A stretch of 64,000 nucleotides of DNA from Paraclostridium dentum (GCF_012922555.1 NZ_WIPK01000002.1:1-64000); one strand, 5' to 3'; positions 1-9,600 are shown, counted from the stretch's first letter. The notes: generated by a model from the sequence alone, not told the origin. Numbers and translations: made by a program.

Positions 1-57
1 TTTAGCGCCGATGGTACTTGGTGGGAAGCTGCCTGGGAGAGTAGGACGTAGCCGCGT
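1..57 (+). rRNA. rrf: 5S ribosomal RNA, 3' part
   Basis: The window opens inside a 5S rRNA gene. The conserved 3' half is readable: GATGGTACTTGGTGGGAAGC, then CTGCCTGGGAGAGTAGGAC. The 5' half lies outside the window. The exact 3' end is uncertain by a few bases because the 5' strand of the terminal stem is missing. A T-rich run follows directly at about 62-70. It should be the last gene of an rRNA operon, since the next feature is a hairpin and then a protein gene. Confidence 0.9.
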
Positions 58-86
58 AATCTTTTTTATTTTACGTGAATTGTATT

Positions 87-178
87 GTGGTTGATATTTA
101 GTTTGCGCTTGGGTCATAAAGCTGAGAAGATGCTTTAAATGACCACTTCGCTGCAAACTAAATATCAACCACTTTTTG
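87..178 (+). terminator. Long hairpin downstream of the 5S rRNA gene
   Basis: A perfect 20-bp inverted repeat (87-106 with 153-172) encloses a second, imperfect stem (GGTCATAAAGC with GCTTTAAATGACC). Five T residues follow the outer stem. It could end the rRNA operon, be a processing stem, or be a mobile palindromic repeat. The stem is longer than an ordinary intrinsic terminator needs. The remaining stretch 179-310 shows no gene. Confidence 0.5.
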
Positions 179-328
179 TTGTGCGAAAATATAAAAGGAT
201 TGCGCTTGTAGGAAATGGGATTAAAATAAAATATAGGGAATAGGAAAAATATATTTAAAGATATCTATATTTGGATATAACTATACTTAGTTAAGATTCG
301 AATAATAAATTTAAAGGAGATGATAGCT

Positions 329-1441
329 TTGAATAAGATTAAGGTTATGACCGTTTTTGGAACGAGGCCAGAGGCTATAAAAATGGCGCCTTTAGTAAAA
401 GAACTCGAGAGCAGAGAAGAAATTGAAAGTATTGTATGTGTAACAGCTCAACATAGACAAATGTTAGATCAAGTTTTAGATATATTTAATATAACTCCAG
501 ATTTTGATTTGAATTTAATGAAAAACAATCAGACGCTAACATCTATAACAGTTAGTGCACTAGAAGGTATAGATGAGCTAATAAGAAAATCAAAGCCAGA
601 TATAGTTTTGGTACATGGAGATACGACAACAACATTGTCTGCTAGTTTATCAGCATTTTACAATAAATGTGATGTTGGTCATGTTGAGGCAGGACTTAGA
701 ACTTATAATAAATATTCTCCATATCCAGAAGAAATAAATAGACAAGTTACAGGCATTATAGCAGATATGCATTTTACTCCAACTAATACATCAAAAGAAA
801 ATTTAATAAAAGAAGGAAAGTGTAGTGATGATATTTATGTAACTGGAAATACGGCTATAGATGCTTTAAAAACAACTATCAAAAAAGGGTATAACAATAA
901 AATATTAGATAAAATTAAAAGTGATAGAATGATTCTACTTACTGCTCACAGAAGAGAGAACTTGGGCAAAAATATAGAAAATATATTTAAAGCCATAAAT
1001 AAGATTGTAAGCGAATTTAATGATGTTCAAGTAGTATATCCTGTACATTTAAACCCTAAAGTTAAAACTATTGCTGATGAGATTTTAGGTGATAATGAGA
1101 GAATACATTTAATAGAGCCTTTAAACGTTATAGATTTTCATAATTTTATGAGTAAGTCTTATTTAATAATGACTGATAGTGGAGGTATACAAGAAGAAGC
1201 CCCCTCTCTTGGAAGGCCAGTTTTAGTTCTTAGAGATACAACGGAAAGACCTGAAGGAGTAGAAGCGGGGACATTAAAATTAGTGGGAACAAATTCCAAA
1301 GATATATATGATACGGCAAAGGAATTGTTAATAGATAAAAAAAGCTATGAAAAAATGTCTAAAGCTTCAAATCCATATGGAGATGGTCTTGCAAGTAAGT
1401 ACATCGTTGATAGCATAATAAAAAAATACTTGAATAAATAG
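329..1441 (+). CDS. mnaA: UDP-N-acetylglucosamine 2-epimerase (non-hydrolysing)
   Basis: Interconverts UDP-GlcNAc and UDP-ManNAc in the cytoplasm, supplying ManNAc for cell-wall glycopolymers. Family signatures include VFGTRPEAIKMAPL at the N-terminus, VLVHGDTTTTLSASL, GHVEAGLRT, LTAHRRENLG and the C-terminal MTDSGGIQEEAPSLGRPVLVLRD piece (read as two adjacent motifs). The 370-residue length is normal for WecB/MnaA. The ATG at 320 sits directly against GGAG (316-319), which is too close. TTG at 329 has a 9-nt spacing and gives the usual short N-terminus before KIKVMTVFG, so I start there. It stands alone after the rRNA operon and is not inside a visible polysaccharide cluster. Confidence 0.95.
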   Translation: MNKIKVMTVFGTRPEAIKMAPLVKELESREEIESIVCVTAQHRQMLDQVLDIFNITPDFDLNLMKNNQTLTSITVSALEGIDELIRKSKPDIVLVHGDTTTTLSASLSAFYNKCDVGHVEAGLRTYNKYSPYPEEINRQVTGIIADMHFTPTNTSKENLIKEGKCSDDIYVTGNTAIDALKTTIKKGYNNKILDKIKSDRMILLTAHRRENLGKNIENIFKAINKIVSEFNDVQVVYPVHLNPKVKTIADEILGDNERIHLIEPLNVIDFHNFMSKSYLIMTDSGGIQEEAPSLGRPVLVLRDTTERPEGVEAGTLKLVGTNSKDIYDTAKELLIDKKSYEKMSKASNPYGDGLASKYIVDSIIKKYLNK

Positions 1442-1515
1442 GTAAAAGTGAATAAAAATAGTAAGTCCAATAAATAATTATAGTACAGACTAAATTGTTT
1501 AATTGGAGGAATTTT

Positions 1516-1698
1516 ATGTATAGAGTTGTATTAAAGCGTATTAATACAGATTATCTGAACGAGAACATGATATTTGATTGTCAGTATATTGATTTTGATA
1601 GTTCAAAGTATAAGTTTGAAAATATAGTTATGAATAATTTTGTTATAAAAGACTTTGAAGTTAATAATGAAGATATAGCATTGATAAAAATAATGTAA
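1516..1698 (+). CDS. Small protein of unknown function (60 aa)
   Basis: I do not recognise this protein. A good ribosome binding site (GGAGG at 1505-1509) precedes ATG 1516 by 6 nt, so translation is likely and the earlier in-frame ATG at 1495 is not needed. The product begins MYRVVLKRINTDYLNENM. It alternates hydrophobic and acidic residues, with no membrane segment, no cysteine motif beyond a single Cys, and no signal peptide. It looks like a small beta-rich soluble protein. Its stop codon lies inside a 46-nt perfect palindrome. Confidence 0.6.
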   Translation: MYRVVLKRINTDYLNENMIFDCQYIDFDSSKYKFENIVMNNFVIKDFEVNNEDIALIKIM

Positions 1699-1735
1699 TA
1701 AGTGTGTAGTTATAACTACACACTTATTACATTAT
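1690..1735. repeat. 46-nt perfect palindrome spanning the stop codon
   Basis: Positions 1690-1712 are the exact reverse complement of 1713-1735, with no spacer. The palindrome contains the TAA stop of the preceding small gene (1696-1698). In RNA it would form a hairpin of about 21 bp with a minimal loop. There is no T-run on either side, so it is not a textbook intrinsic terminator. mRNA 3'-end stabilisation or protein binding are alternatives. Confidence 0.8.
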
Positions 1736-1784
1736 ATGGACAATTTTAATAACAGGATTATAGCCGAAAGCATGTTCTTTTATA

Positions 1785-1793
1785 TGGTATAAT
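1785..1793 (+). promoter_or_regulatory. Extended -10 promoter for the helicase/nuclease operon
   Basis: TGgTATAAT is an extended -10 element about 25 nt before the start codon at 1819. No good -35 hexamer lies 17 nt upstream, as expected for extended -10 promoters. AAGGAAGGG at 1803-1811 is the ribosome binding site. This is the only clear promoter before the five-gene operon, so it may drive addBA as well. Confidence 0.5.
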
Positions 1794-1818
1794 TACTTTA
1801 TAAAGGAAGGGATAGTTT

Positions 1819-3720
1819 ATGAATATTATAGTAAATGATATTTTAAATGATAGAAAAATTAATGATATTAAGGATAAATATATAGAGTTTGCAAATAAAG
1901 AGTCATATAAAACAAATAATGTTTTATTATTAGTACCAAACAACAAAATTAAATTTAAATATAACAAGTTAATAAATTTAAAGGTAAGTGAAGAAATAAA
2001 TATTTCAACATACAACTCATTTTTAATAAAAGAAGTAGTGAAGTTTTGGCCAATTATACAGCAAAAATATAATAATATAATCAATCATAAAGTAAAACCA
2101 TCTATTATAAATAGTAGTTTGAGCGATTATATTTTAAATAAAATAGTTAAAGAAAAAAGGACTGTAGAGGGATTTTTTAACGATATAACTGCATCTAACA
2201 GAAATATTGCAAGTAGTATTAGCTTTAATATAAATAAGGGATGTCAAAGTTTAATAGATTTAAATGATATAGGTAATAGAATTTATTACTCTAAACATAA
2301 CCAAAGTAAGATGGATAGATTTTCATACAGTCAAATGCAAGGAATAATAAATGAGTACCTAGATTTATTATTAAAAAATTCAACTATGGATAATTCAATA
2401 GCAATTTATTTGTATAATGAATTTTTATTAAAAGATGAGGAATATGTAAATAACTTGAGAAGAAGAGTGAATTATTTAATAGTAGATAGTTTAGAAAACT
2501 GTACAGCAAGTGAAGTTGATTTTATAGATATATTGTTAGACAGTGTAAAAGAGTCATATATGTACATAAATCAGACGAAAGACTATGCTGCGTTTAATAA
2601 TGTAGATATGAGATATATTAAAGACAAATTATTTAGTAAATGCAAGTTTATTAAAAATAGCGAAACAAGTGCAGTTAATATAAGTGAATTATTTAAATTA
2701 AATAAAGATATTGAATTAAATCAAAATATGCAATTATATAGTCAGATGCTAATTGAGGCTAGCAATAAAGTTGCAGAATTAATTAACAAGGGTTATAGAG
2801 CAAAGAATATAGCTATTATTTCACCAATAAACAATACTATTACAGAGTATGAAATAAAAAATACATTATTAAAAAATAACATAGGATTTTATAGCACAAA
2901 GCAAGATAAAAGAATAATTGATTATCCTTATGCACATGCACTAATGGTAGCTTCATGTATATTTTATGAATGTGAAGAACTTTTAAATAATGAAGATTAT
3001 ATTAGCTTTATAAGCCTTTTATTAAATACGAATAAAATTAGAGCTAAAAAAATATTAAGTAAAAAATTAGACTCAGATAAATATAATGAAATAATAAATT
3101 ACATAAGAAGTAAGAAGTTAGATGATGTAAATATTTATGAATTTTTAATTAAATTTTATATTGATAAATTATTAGAACTTCCAAAAGGAAAAGAAAATGT
3201 GAAGATTTGTAAAAAGATAATTCAAGAAAGTGAGAATTTTACAGAGAATATATCTTTATTAGGAATAAATAATAATAAATCAAAGGAAAAAATATTTATA
3301 GAGGCACTAAAATCAAGCATAAAAGATTATTATACTTTACTAGAATTAGAAGATTTTAAAGATGAAGACTTAGTTGTATTGACTACTCCATATACTTACA
3401 TATCTCATAATATGAAAAGTGATATACAAATTTGGTTGGATATAGGTAGTAACATGTGGAGTATGAAATCTGAAAAAGAAATAAGTAATGTACATGTTTT
3501 AAAAAAGTCTTTTATTGAAGGAAACATATATACTGATGATGTTGAAGAATTTTATAAAGAGTATTATTTAAACAATACAATATATAATCTTCTTTTAAAT
3601 GCTGAAAAAGTATATGCATATAAAAGTGAATATACAGTAAATGGATACATACAAGAAGGAAGTTTGTATGGATTGATTTTAAAGTTAATAGATAAAGGTG
3701 ATTTTAAAGTTAATAGATAA
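1819..3720 (+). CDS. Inactive SF1 (UvrD/AddB-like) helicase-fold protein
   Basis: A 633-residue protein with the layout of a UvrD/Rep/AddB helicase but no catalytic residues. Motif-like positions are: NVLLLVPNNK near 34-43 (Ia-like, with no Walker A before it); ISTYNSFLIKEVV near 62-74; NYLIVDSLENCTASEVDF near 218-235 where a helicase has DExQD; NKGYRAKNIAIISPINN near 323-339 (motif IV-like); DLVVLTTPYTYIS near 517-529 (motif V-like); and YNLLLNAEKVYAY near 589-601 where motif VI should carry arginines. AddB has a similarly pseudo-helicase body. I infer a structural or DNA-scanning subunit that partners the next two genes. The assignment rests on motif order, not on a profile match. Its last codons lie in a 25-bp tandem duplication. 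Confidence 0.65.
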   Translation: MNIIVNDILNDRKINDIKDKYIEFANKESYKTNNVLLLVPNNKIKFKYNKLINLKVSEEINISTYNSFLIKEVVKFWPIIQQKYNNIINHKVKPSIINSSLSDYILNKIVKEKRTVEGFFNDITASNRNIASSISFNINKGCQSLIDLNDIGNRIYYSKHNQSKMDRFSYSQMQGIINEYLDLLLKNSTMDNSIAIYLYNEFLLKDEEYVNNLRRRVNYLIVDSLENCTASEVDFIDILLDSVKESYMYINQTKDYAAFNNVDMRYIKDKLFSKCKFIKNSETSAVNISELFKLNKDIELNQNMQLYSQMLIEASNKVAELINKGYRAKNIAIISPINNTITEYEIKNTLLKNNIGFYSTKQDKRIIDYPYAHALMVASCIFYECEELLNNEDYISFISLLLNTNKIRAKKILSKKLDSDKYNEIINYIRSKKLDDVNIYEFLIKFYIDKLLELPKGKENVKICKKIIQESENFTENISLLGINNNKSKEKIFIEALKSSIKDYYTLLELEDFKDEDLVVLTTPYTYISHNMKSDIQIWLDIGSNMWSMKSEKEISNVHVLKKSFIEGNIYTDDVEEFYKEYYLNNTIYNLLLNAEKVYAYKSEYTVNGYIQEGSLYGLILKLIDKGDFKVNR

Positions 3721-3724
3721 AGGT
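3675..3724 (+). repeat. Tandem 25-bp duplication at a gene junction
   Basis: Two exact 25-bp copies (3675-3699 and 3700-3724), each starting GATTTTAAAG, are followed by a third partial copy beginning GATTTTAA. Because 25 is not a multiple of three, the second copy is read in a new frame and supplies the stop of the upstream gene. It also duplicates the AAAGGTG ribosome binding site used by the next gene. Confidence 0.9.
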
Positions 3725-3731
3725 GATTTTA

Positions 3732-5942
3732 ATGAAAATAAATTATAGAGAAGATCAAACACCTATAATAAATTATGAAGGTGGAACTATGGCGGTACCA
3801 GCAGTACCAGGAGCTGGAAAAACTTTTATAGTTACAAATTTAGTTGCGAAATTAATAAGTCAAGGCAAGCATAGACCAGGGAAAATACTAATACTTACTT
3901 ATATGAATAGTGCAGTTAATAATTTTAAAGGTAGGATAGCAAAATTATTAGATGAAAAGGATATAGATGATAAAAATTCATATGAAGTAATGACTATTCA
4001 TAGTTTGGCAGTAAAGATAATAAAAGAAAAGCCCGAAATTGTAATGTTAAGTGATGAATTTAGCATAGTTGATGACTTAAAGAAAAGCATTATATTAAAT
4101 GAGAGTATAAATAACTTCAAAAATAACGGAGGAGAAAAAGCTTTTAATTTTTTTGTTAAAGAACAGAGAGATGAAGAATGGAGAAATAGATGTTTAGAGT
4201 CATGGAACCAAGGTTTTTTTGATTTAGTTACAAACTCTATAAGCGAGTTAAAATACAAGGATATTTCACCAGAAAAACTAGAAAATATAATTTTAAATGG
4301 GCATAAAGGAATATTAAAATGTATTTTACCTATATACAAAGACTATGAAAGAAAGTTGAAAAACAATGGATTATTAGATTATGATGATATTTTGATATTA
4401 GCATATAAAGCACTTAGCAGTGATGAAGATTTAAAAATTAAGTTTCAAAAGCGATATTCATATATATTTGAAGATGAATGTCAGGACTCAAATGAACTTC
4501 AAGGAAAAATAATAAAACTATTATCCGAAGATAATAATAATTTAGTTCGTGTTGGAGATGTAAACCAAAGTATAAATGGAACATTCTCATCATCAGATCC
4601 AATGTTTTTTAAGCAGTTTATGGAAGAAGCTGATAGTTGTTACAAAATGGATATGTCTAACAGAAGTTCTAAAGACATTATCGAATTATCAAACAGACTA
4701 GTAAAATTAATTACAAAAGAATTTTATTTAGAAGAGTGTAAAAGTGCGCTAGAAGATATGGAAATAAAAACAGTCCCAGATGGTAAGGGATACAAAGAAA
4801 ATCCTAAACCTGATAAATATTTACTGAATGCAAAATGGTATGAAACATGGGAAAAAGAAATAGTACAAACTGTAAAGTTTGTAGAGTATATAAAAGCTAA
4901 TACGCCAGATAAAAGTATAGGTATATTGGTTCCATTTAATAATCAAGTAAGGGAAGTAGCTCAAGTTTTGGAAACTCATAACTTAGAGTTTGATGAACTA
5001 GGACCAAACTCATCACATAAAAGGAAGATAATAAATAACATAGGTTATATAATTGATTTTTTATCTCAGTGTGATAGTACAGAAAAATTAATTAATGTTT
5101 TAGAAAAAGTGTATATAAATTCTGATAATAAAATAGGTAAAGATGAGTTTTTATGTAAATTAAAAAAATATGAAAGTGAAGATATAATATATGACACAGA
5201 AACAGTTATAGAAGATATTGTTATAGATAATAGAGATGAAATATATTTAACCTTTAAAAAAGGGATAGAATATTTAAAAAATATAATAGAGTATGAATCT
5301 ATAAAATTAGATGAGCTAATATTGATAATTGGTGAAAATATAGAAATATCAGATGAAGAAAAGGCTATGGTAGAGTATATAGCATTTTATGTTAGATACC
5401 TAATACTTGATAATCCAAATACAAGCTTATACGATATATCAAAAATACTTTTAGATGATAGAAATAGAGTATTTAATTACATAAGTGAAATAATATATGA
5501 AATAAATGGATATGAACCTAAGCCAGGAGGAATTACTGTTTGTACATACCATAAGTCAAAGGGTATGGAATGGGATGTTGTATTTTTACTTGATTTAACA
5601 GAATTTAAATTTCCAGCAGATATAAAACAAAAATTCCAGGGAGAATTATGGTATTTAAAAGATAAATATAAAAATCCAGTAGCTATAGCAAAATCTGAGG
5701 TTGAGTCAATAGTAACTGGTGATGCCCCTAAGGATTTTATGTACAAGCATAAAATAGATATAATAAATGAAAAAATAAGATTATTATATGTGGGGATAAC
5801 AAGGGCAAAAGAAATGTTGATGTTATCAGGACATAGTTATAAAGATAATACAACAAATAAAAAGCAACAACAAAAACCATCTTTTTATTTTAATAGCTTA
5901 GGTAGATTTATAAAAGTTAAGAGAGGTGATATTGTTGAATAA
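3732..5942 (+). CDS. UvrD/Rep-family ATP-dependent DNA helicase
   Basis: A 736-residue SF1A 3'-5' helicase with all motifs in order: Walker A VPGAGKT near residue 26; Ia ILILTYMNSAVNNF; Ib VMTIHSLAV; II YIFEDECQDSN (Cys in place of the usual Ala of DEAQD); III LVRVGDVNQSI; IV-like SNRSSKDI; V VCTYHKSKGMEWDVVFL; VI LLYVGITRAKEMLML. It should be an active translocase. There is no fused C-terminal nuclease domain, unlike AddA, but a nuclease follows as a separate gene overlapping by 8 nt. GTG 3723 lies inside the ribosome binding site AAAGGTG. ATG 3732 has correct spacing and is preferred. Probable subunit of a split AddAB-like complex; a stand-alone repair helicase is the alternative. Confidence 0.85.
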   Translation: MKINYREDQTPIINYEGGTMAVPAVPGAGKTFIVTNLVAKLISQGKHRPGKILILTYMNSAVNNFKGRIAKLLDEKDIDDKNSYEVMTIHSLAVKIIKEKPEIVMLSDEFSIVDDLKKSIILNESINNFKNNGGEKAFNFFVKEQRDEEWRNRCLESWNQGFFDLVTNSISELKYKDISPEKLENIILNGHKGILKCILPIYKDYERKLKNNGLLDYDDILILAYKALSSDEDLKIKFQKRYSYIFEDECQDSNELQGKIIKLLSEDNNNLVRVGDVNQSINGTFSSSDPMFFKQFMEEADSCYKMDMSNRSSKDIIELSNRLVKLITKEFYLEECKSALEDMEIKTVPDGKGYKENPKPDKYLLNAKWYETWEKEIVQTVKFVEYIKANTPDKSIGILVPFNNQVREVAQVLETHNLEFDELGPNSSHKRKIINNIGYIIDFLSQCDSTEKLINVLEKVYINSDNKIGKDEFLCKLKKYESEDIIYDTETVIEDIVIDNRDEIYLTFKKGIEYLKNIIEYESIKLDELILIIGENIEISDEEKAMVEYIAFYVRYLILDNPNTSLYDISKILLDDRNRVFNYISEIIYEINGYEPKPGGITVCTYHKSKGMEWDVVFLLDLTEFKFPADIKQKFQGELWYLKDKYKNPVAIAKSEVESIVTGDAPKDFMYKHKIDIINEKIRLLYVGITRAKEMLMLSGHSYKDNTTNKKQQQKPSFYFNSLGRFIKVKRGDIVE

Positions 5943-6696
5943 AAAATTAGAGAATTTCTTGTTTAGTCAAAACTCTATAAATACTTATAGAAGTTGCCCA
6001 TTAAAATTCAAATTTAAATATGTAGACAAATTAAATTGGAAACAAGATGATGAAGGAAGTAGAGATTACTATGAAAATCTTAAATTAGGTTCAGATTTCC
6101 ATTTAATATGTGAGAGGTATTTTAGTAATATACCAACGGGAATAGAATTTTTAAATAATGAAGAATTCAATATATGGTTAGAAAAAATTAAAAGATTGAT
6201 ACCTATAAAAGATGATAAGTTATATCTTCCAGAGTATGAGGTTAGATATAGTTTGAATAATTTTAAAATACAGGCTAAATTTGATTTAGTTGTAGTAGAT
6301 AAGGATAGTATAAGTATCTGGGATTGGAAAACAGAAAATAGAAAGATAGAATATAAAGATGTAGAAAATAGAATTCAAACTTTAGTTTATTTATTTTTAG
6401 CAAGTGAAACTATTGGTAAAATATATAATTTAGATATAGATTATGAAAATATAAAATTAAGTTATTATCAGCCAGAGTATTATAATGAGCCTATAACAAT
6501 TAAATATAGTAATGAAAAACATAACATAAATAAAAAACAATTAGAAAACTATATAGGAAATATATTAAATACAAATTACGATGAAGAAAAAAATATAAAA
6601 AATATTAAACACTGCAAGTTTTGTGAGTTTAATAAATTATGCAATAATGAAGCTGTAAACTATAGCACATTGGAGGAAGAAATATATGAGCCTTAG
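5935..6696 (+). CDS. Iron-sulfur PD-(D/E)XK nuclease, AddB-C/Cas4/RecB type
   Basis: A 253-residue free-standing nuclease. Conserved points are: SINTYRSCPLKFKFKY with Cys21; GSDFHLICERYF with the catalytic-site His; D117 and the D130-W-K132 triad (IWDWKTE); QTLVYLF (Q148, Y152); and a C-terminal Cys227-X2-Cys230-X5-Cys236. One N-terminal plus three C-terminal cysteines is the 4Fe-4S 'iron staple' pattern of AddB and Cas4, and the spacing is the same as in AddB just downstream. TTG 5935 lies 6 nt after GAGAGGTG; the GTG at 5926 lies within that site. It overlaps the helicase by 8 nt and addB by 11 nt, implying translational coupling. It probably cuts DNA for the adjacent helicase. Confidence 0.8.
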   Translation: MNKKLENFLFSQNSINTYRSCPLKFKFKYVDKLNWKQDDEGSRDYYENLKLGSDFHLICERYFSNIPTGIEFLNNEEFNIWLEKIKRLIPIKDDKLYLPEYEVRYSLNNFKIQAKFDLVVVDKDSISIWDWKTENRKIEYKDVENRIQTLVYLFLASETIGKIYNLDIDYENIKLSYYQPEYYNEPITIKYSNEKHNINKKQLENYIGNILNTNYDEEKNIKNIKHCKFCEFNKLCNNEAVNYSTLEEEIYEP

Positions 6697-9600
6697 ATTT
6701 ATATTTGGAAGAGGCGGGAGTGGGAAAACAACATATTGTTTAGAAGAAATTTCTAAGCAAGTTCTTGATGATGGAACATCCCCTATAATACTGCTAGTTC
6801 CAGAACAATATACATTTGAAAGTGAAAAAAGACTAAGTAATTATTTAAAAAAAGATCCATACCTTAGAGCTAGAGTACTTAGTTTTAAAACATTAAGTAA
6901 CATAGTATTTTCTCAGGTTGGAGGATTAACAGATATAAATATAAATGCTAGTGGTAGATCTATGATGATTTATAAAGCGTTAGAAGGGGTTAGTGAAGAC
7001 CTTGAAATATTTTCAAAGGCAGCATCTCAACCGGGATTTATAGGTACAATAGCTGATATGATATCAGAGCTTAAGCAATATAGTATTTCTCATGAATCTT
7101 TAGAAAATATAGCTGGAGAAGTACAAAGTGAAACACTTAAACTAAAACTTCAGGATATAAGTAAGATATATGCTAATTATGAAAACATACTACATGAAAA
7201 TTATATAGATTCACAAGATTTATTAGCATCGTTAGCGGATAAGATAGAAAGTTGTAATTACTTTGACAATGCAATAATTTACATTGATGAATTTACAGGT
7301 TTTACTCCAAATCAATATAGAGTAATAAAGAGTTTGCTACATAAAGCTGCAGAAGTAAATGTAACTTTGACATTAGATAACAACTTAGTTAAGACTTATA
7401 ATAAGACAGATGTTTTTTCTCGTACTAAATTTACAGAAGAGAAATTAAAGAAATTATGCTTAGAATCAGGAGTTAGAATTAAGCCTGAAATAAGTTTAAA
7501 TGCAAGCAAAATAAAAAGATTTGAAGGAAACAAAGAATTAGAACATCTTGAAAGAAATTACTATTCATATCCTTATAAAATATATGAAGAGGAGACAGAA
7601 AGTATAGCTATAAAAGAGTTTAGTAACTTATACTCAGAAGTAGAGCAAATAGCTAAAGAAATAGTATTTTTAGTTAGAGATAAAAAAGCAAGATATAGAG
7701 ATATAACGGTAGTAACTAGAGATTTAAATAGATACGACTTTTTAGTTCAATCTATATTTAATGAATATGAAATACCTAATTTTATAGATAGTAAAAAAGA
7801 AGCTAAAAGTAATCCTATTATAGTTTTGATAATAGCAGCATTAGAAATGCAAAATAGGAGATATAACTATGAAACTATGTTTAGATATTTAAAAAGTGGT
7901 CTTTTAGGAATAAGTATAGAAGATATTAGTTTAATAGAAAATTATGTTTTAGCAAATGGAATAAAAGGTAAAAGATGGTTTGAAGAAAAGTGGAATTATA
8001 GAGTATATCATAAATTAAATGAAGATGAGAATGACTATGAAATAGATATAATAAATAGAGTTAATGAGATTAAAGATTTAATAATAAAACCTATAATTAA
8101 ATTACAAGAAAAACTAAAAGGAAAAAATAAAGCAAAAGATATATGCAAATATATATATGAATTTTTATTAGATATAAATATACCTAACACTATACAAATA
8201 ATGATTGATAAATTTAAAGAAAATAATGAGATAGATTTAGCTAATCAGTATGCTCAGGTTTGGGAGATTGTTGTTGATATACTAGACCAAATAGTAGAGA
8301 TTATGGGTGAGGATACGATAAACTTAGATAAATTCATAAAAGTAATAAGTATTGGTTTTGATGAGTATGAATTAGCAACAGTACCTCCAAGTCTAGATCA
8401 GGTTTTAGTAAGTAGTGTAGACAGAATGAAAAACCCAAATACAAAACATTTATATTTAATGGGAACTACAGATGGAATTTTTCCACTAATATCAAAAGAT
8501 GATGGAATATTAAATGACAATGATAGAAAAAATTTAGGAGATAATGGAGTGGAGGTTGATATTGACAGTAAAACTAAAACATTTGAAGAACAATTTTTAG
8601 TTTATAGAGCGTTAACCTCAACTAAATGTTCATTAACAGTTACATACCCAATTGCTGATCATGAAGGAAAAACATTAAGACCATCGATAATAGTGTCTAG
8701 ACTTAAAAAGATATTTCCAAATATAAAAAATACAAGCTATTTAAGTGATGTAAAATATTGTTCAAGTGAAGAAATAGTAGAAAATATAACTACTAAAGCA
8801 CCTGTATTTAATGAACTTATAAAAGCTATAAAAGAATTTGAAGAAGAAAAATATATAGATTCTGTGTGGTTAGATGCATACAAATACTTCATACAAAATG
8901 ATGACTATTACATTAGAGCAAAAAATATAATAGAAGGTTTAAATTACACAAATCAAGTTAAGCAGATAGAAAGTGAAAAAATAAGAGCATTATATGACAA
9001 TAAAATATTCAGTGTTTCTAGGCTAGAAAAATATGCTCAATGTCCATTTGCTTATTTTATACAATATGGGCTAAAAGCAAAAGAAAGAAAAGAATTTGAA
9101 TTTACTCCTCCTGATTTTGGAACATTTGTCCATAATATATTAGATAAGTTTTCAAAACAGTTATCTAAAGATAATTTAGACTGGAGAGAGATAACAGATG
9201 AATATATAGTAGAAAAAGTAACTATAATAGTGGATGATTTAATAGCTAAGATACCGGGATATATATTACAAAGTTCAGCAAGATATAAGTACTTGGCATA
9301 TAGATTAAGAAATATGCTTGTCTCAGCTATATCTATTATAAGTAATCAAATTAAAAAAGGATCATTTGATCCTGCAGACTATGAAGTAGAGTTTGGAGGA
9401 AAGGGTAAATATCCACCTATTAAAATTATTTTAGAAAATGGAGAAGAGATAAACTTAATAGGGCAAATAGATAGAGTAGATATGTTTGAAGATGGGCAAG
9501 AAAAATATATAAGAATTGTAGATTACAAATCTGGGAATAAAGATATGAGTCTTACGGATGTATATCATGGATTACAGCTACAGTTATTAGTTTATCTAGA

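Noticed and set aside
3675-3732. Possible frameshift or sequencing error splitting one long gene into the dead helicase and the UvrD helicase
   Set aside because: The shift is explained by an exact 25-bp duplication. The two proteins each have complete helicase-like layouts, and the downstream start has its own ribosome binding site.
5935-6696. Cas4 nuclease of a CRISPR system
   Set aside because: The cysteine pattern is shared with Cas4, but there is no cas1, cas2 or repeat array, and the gene is locked between a UvrD helicase and addB.
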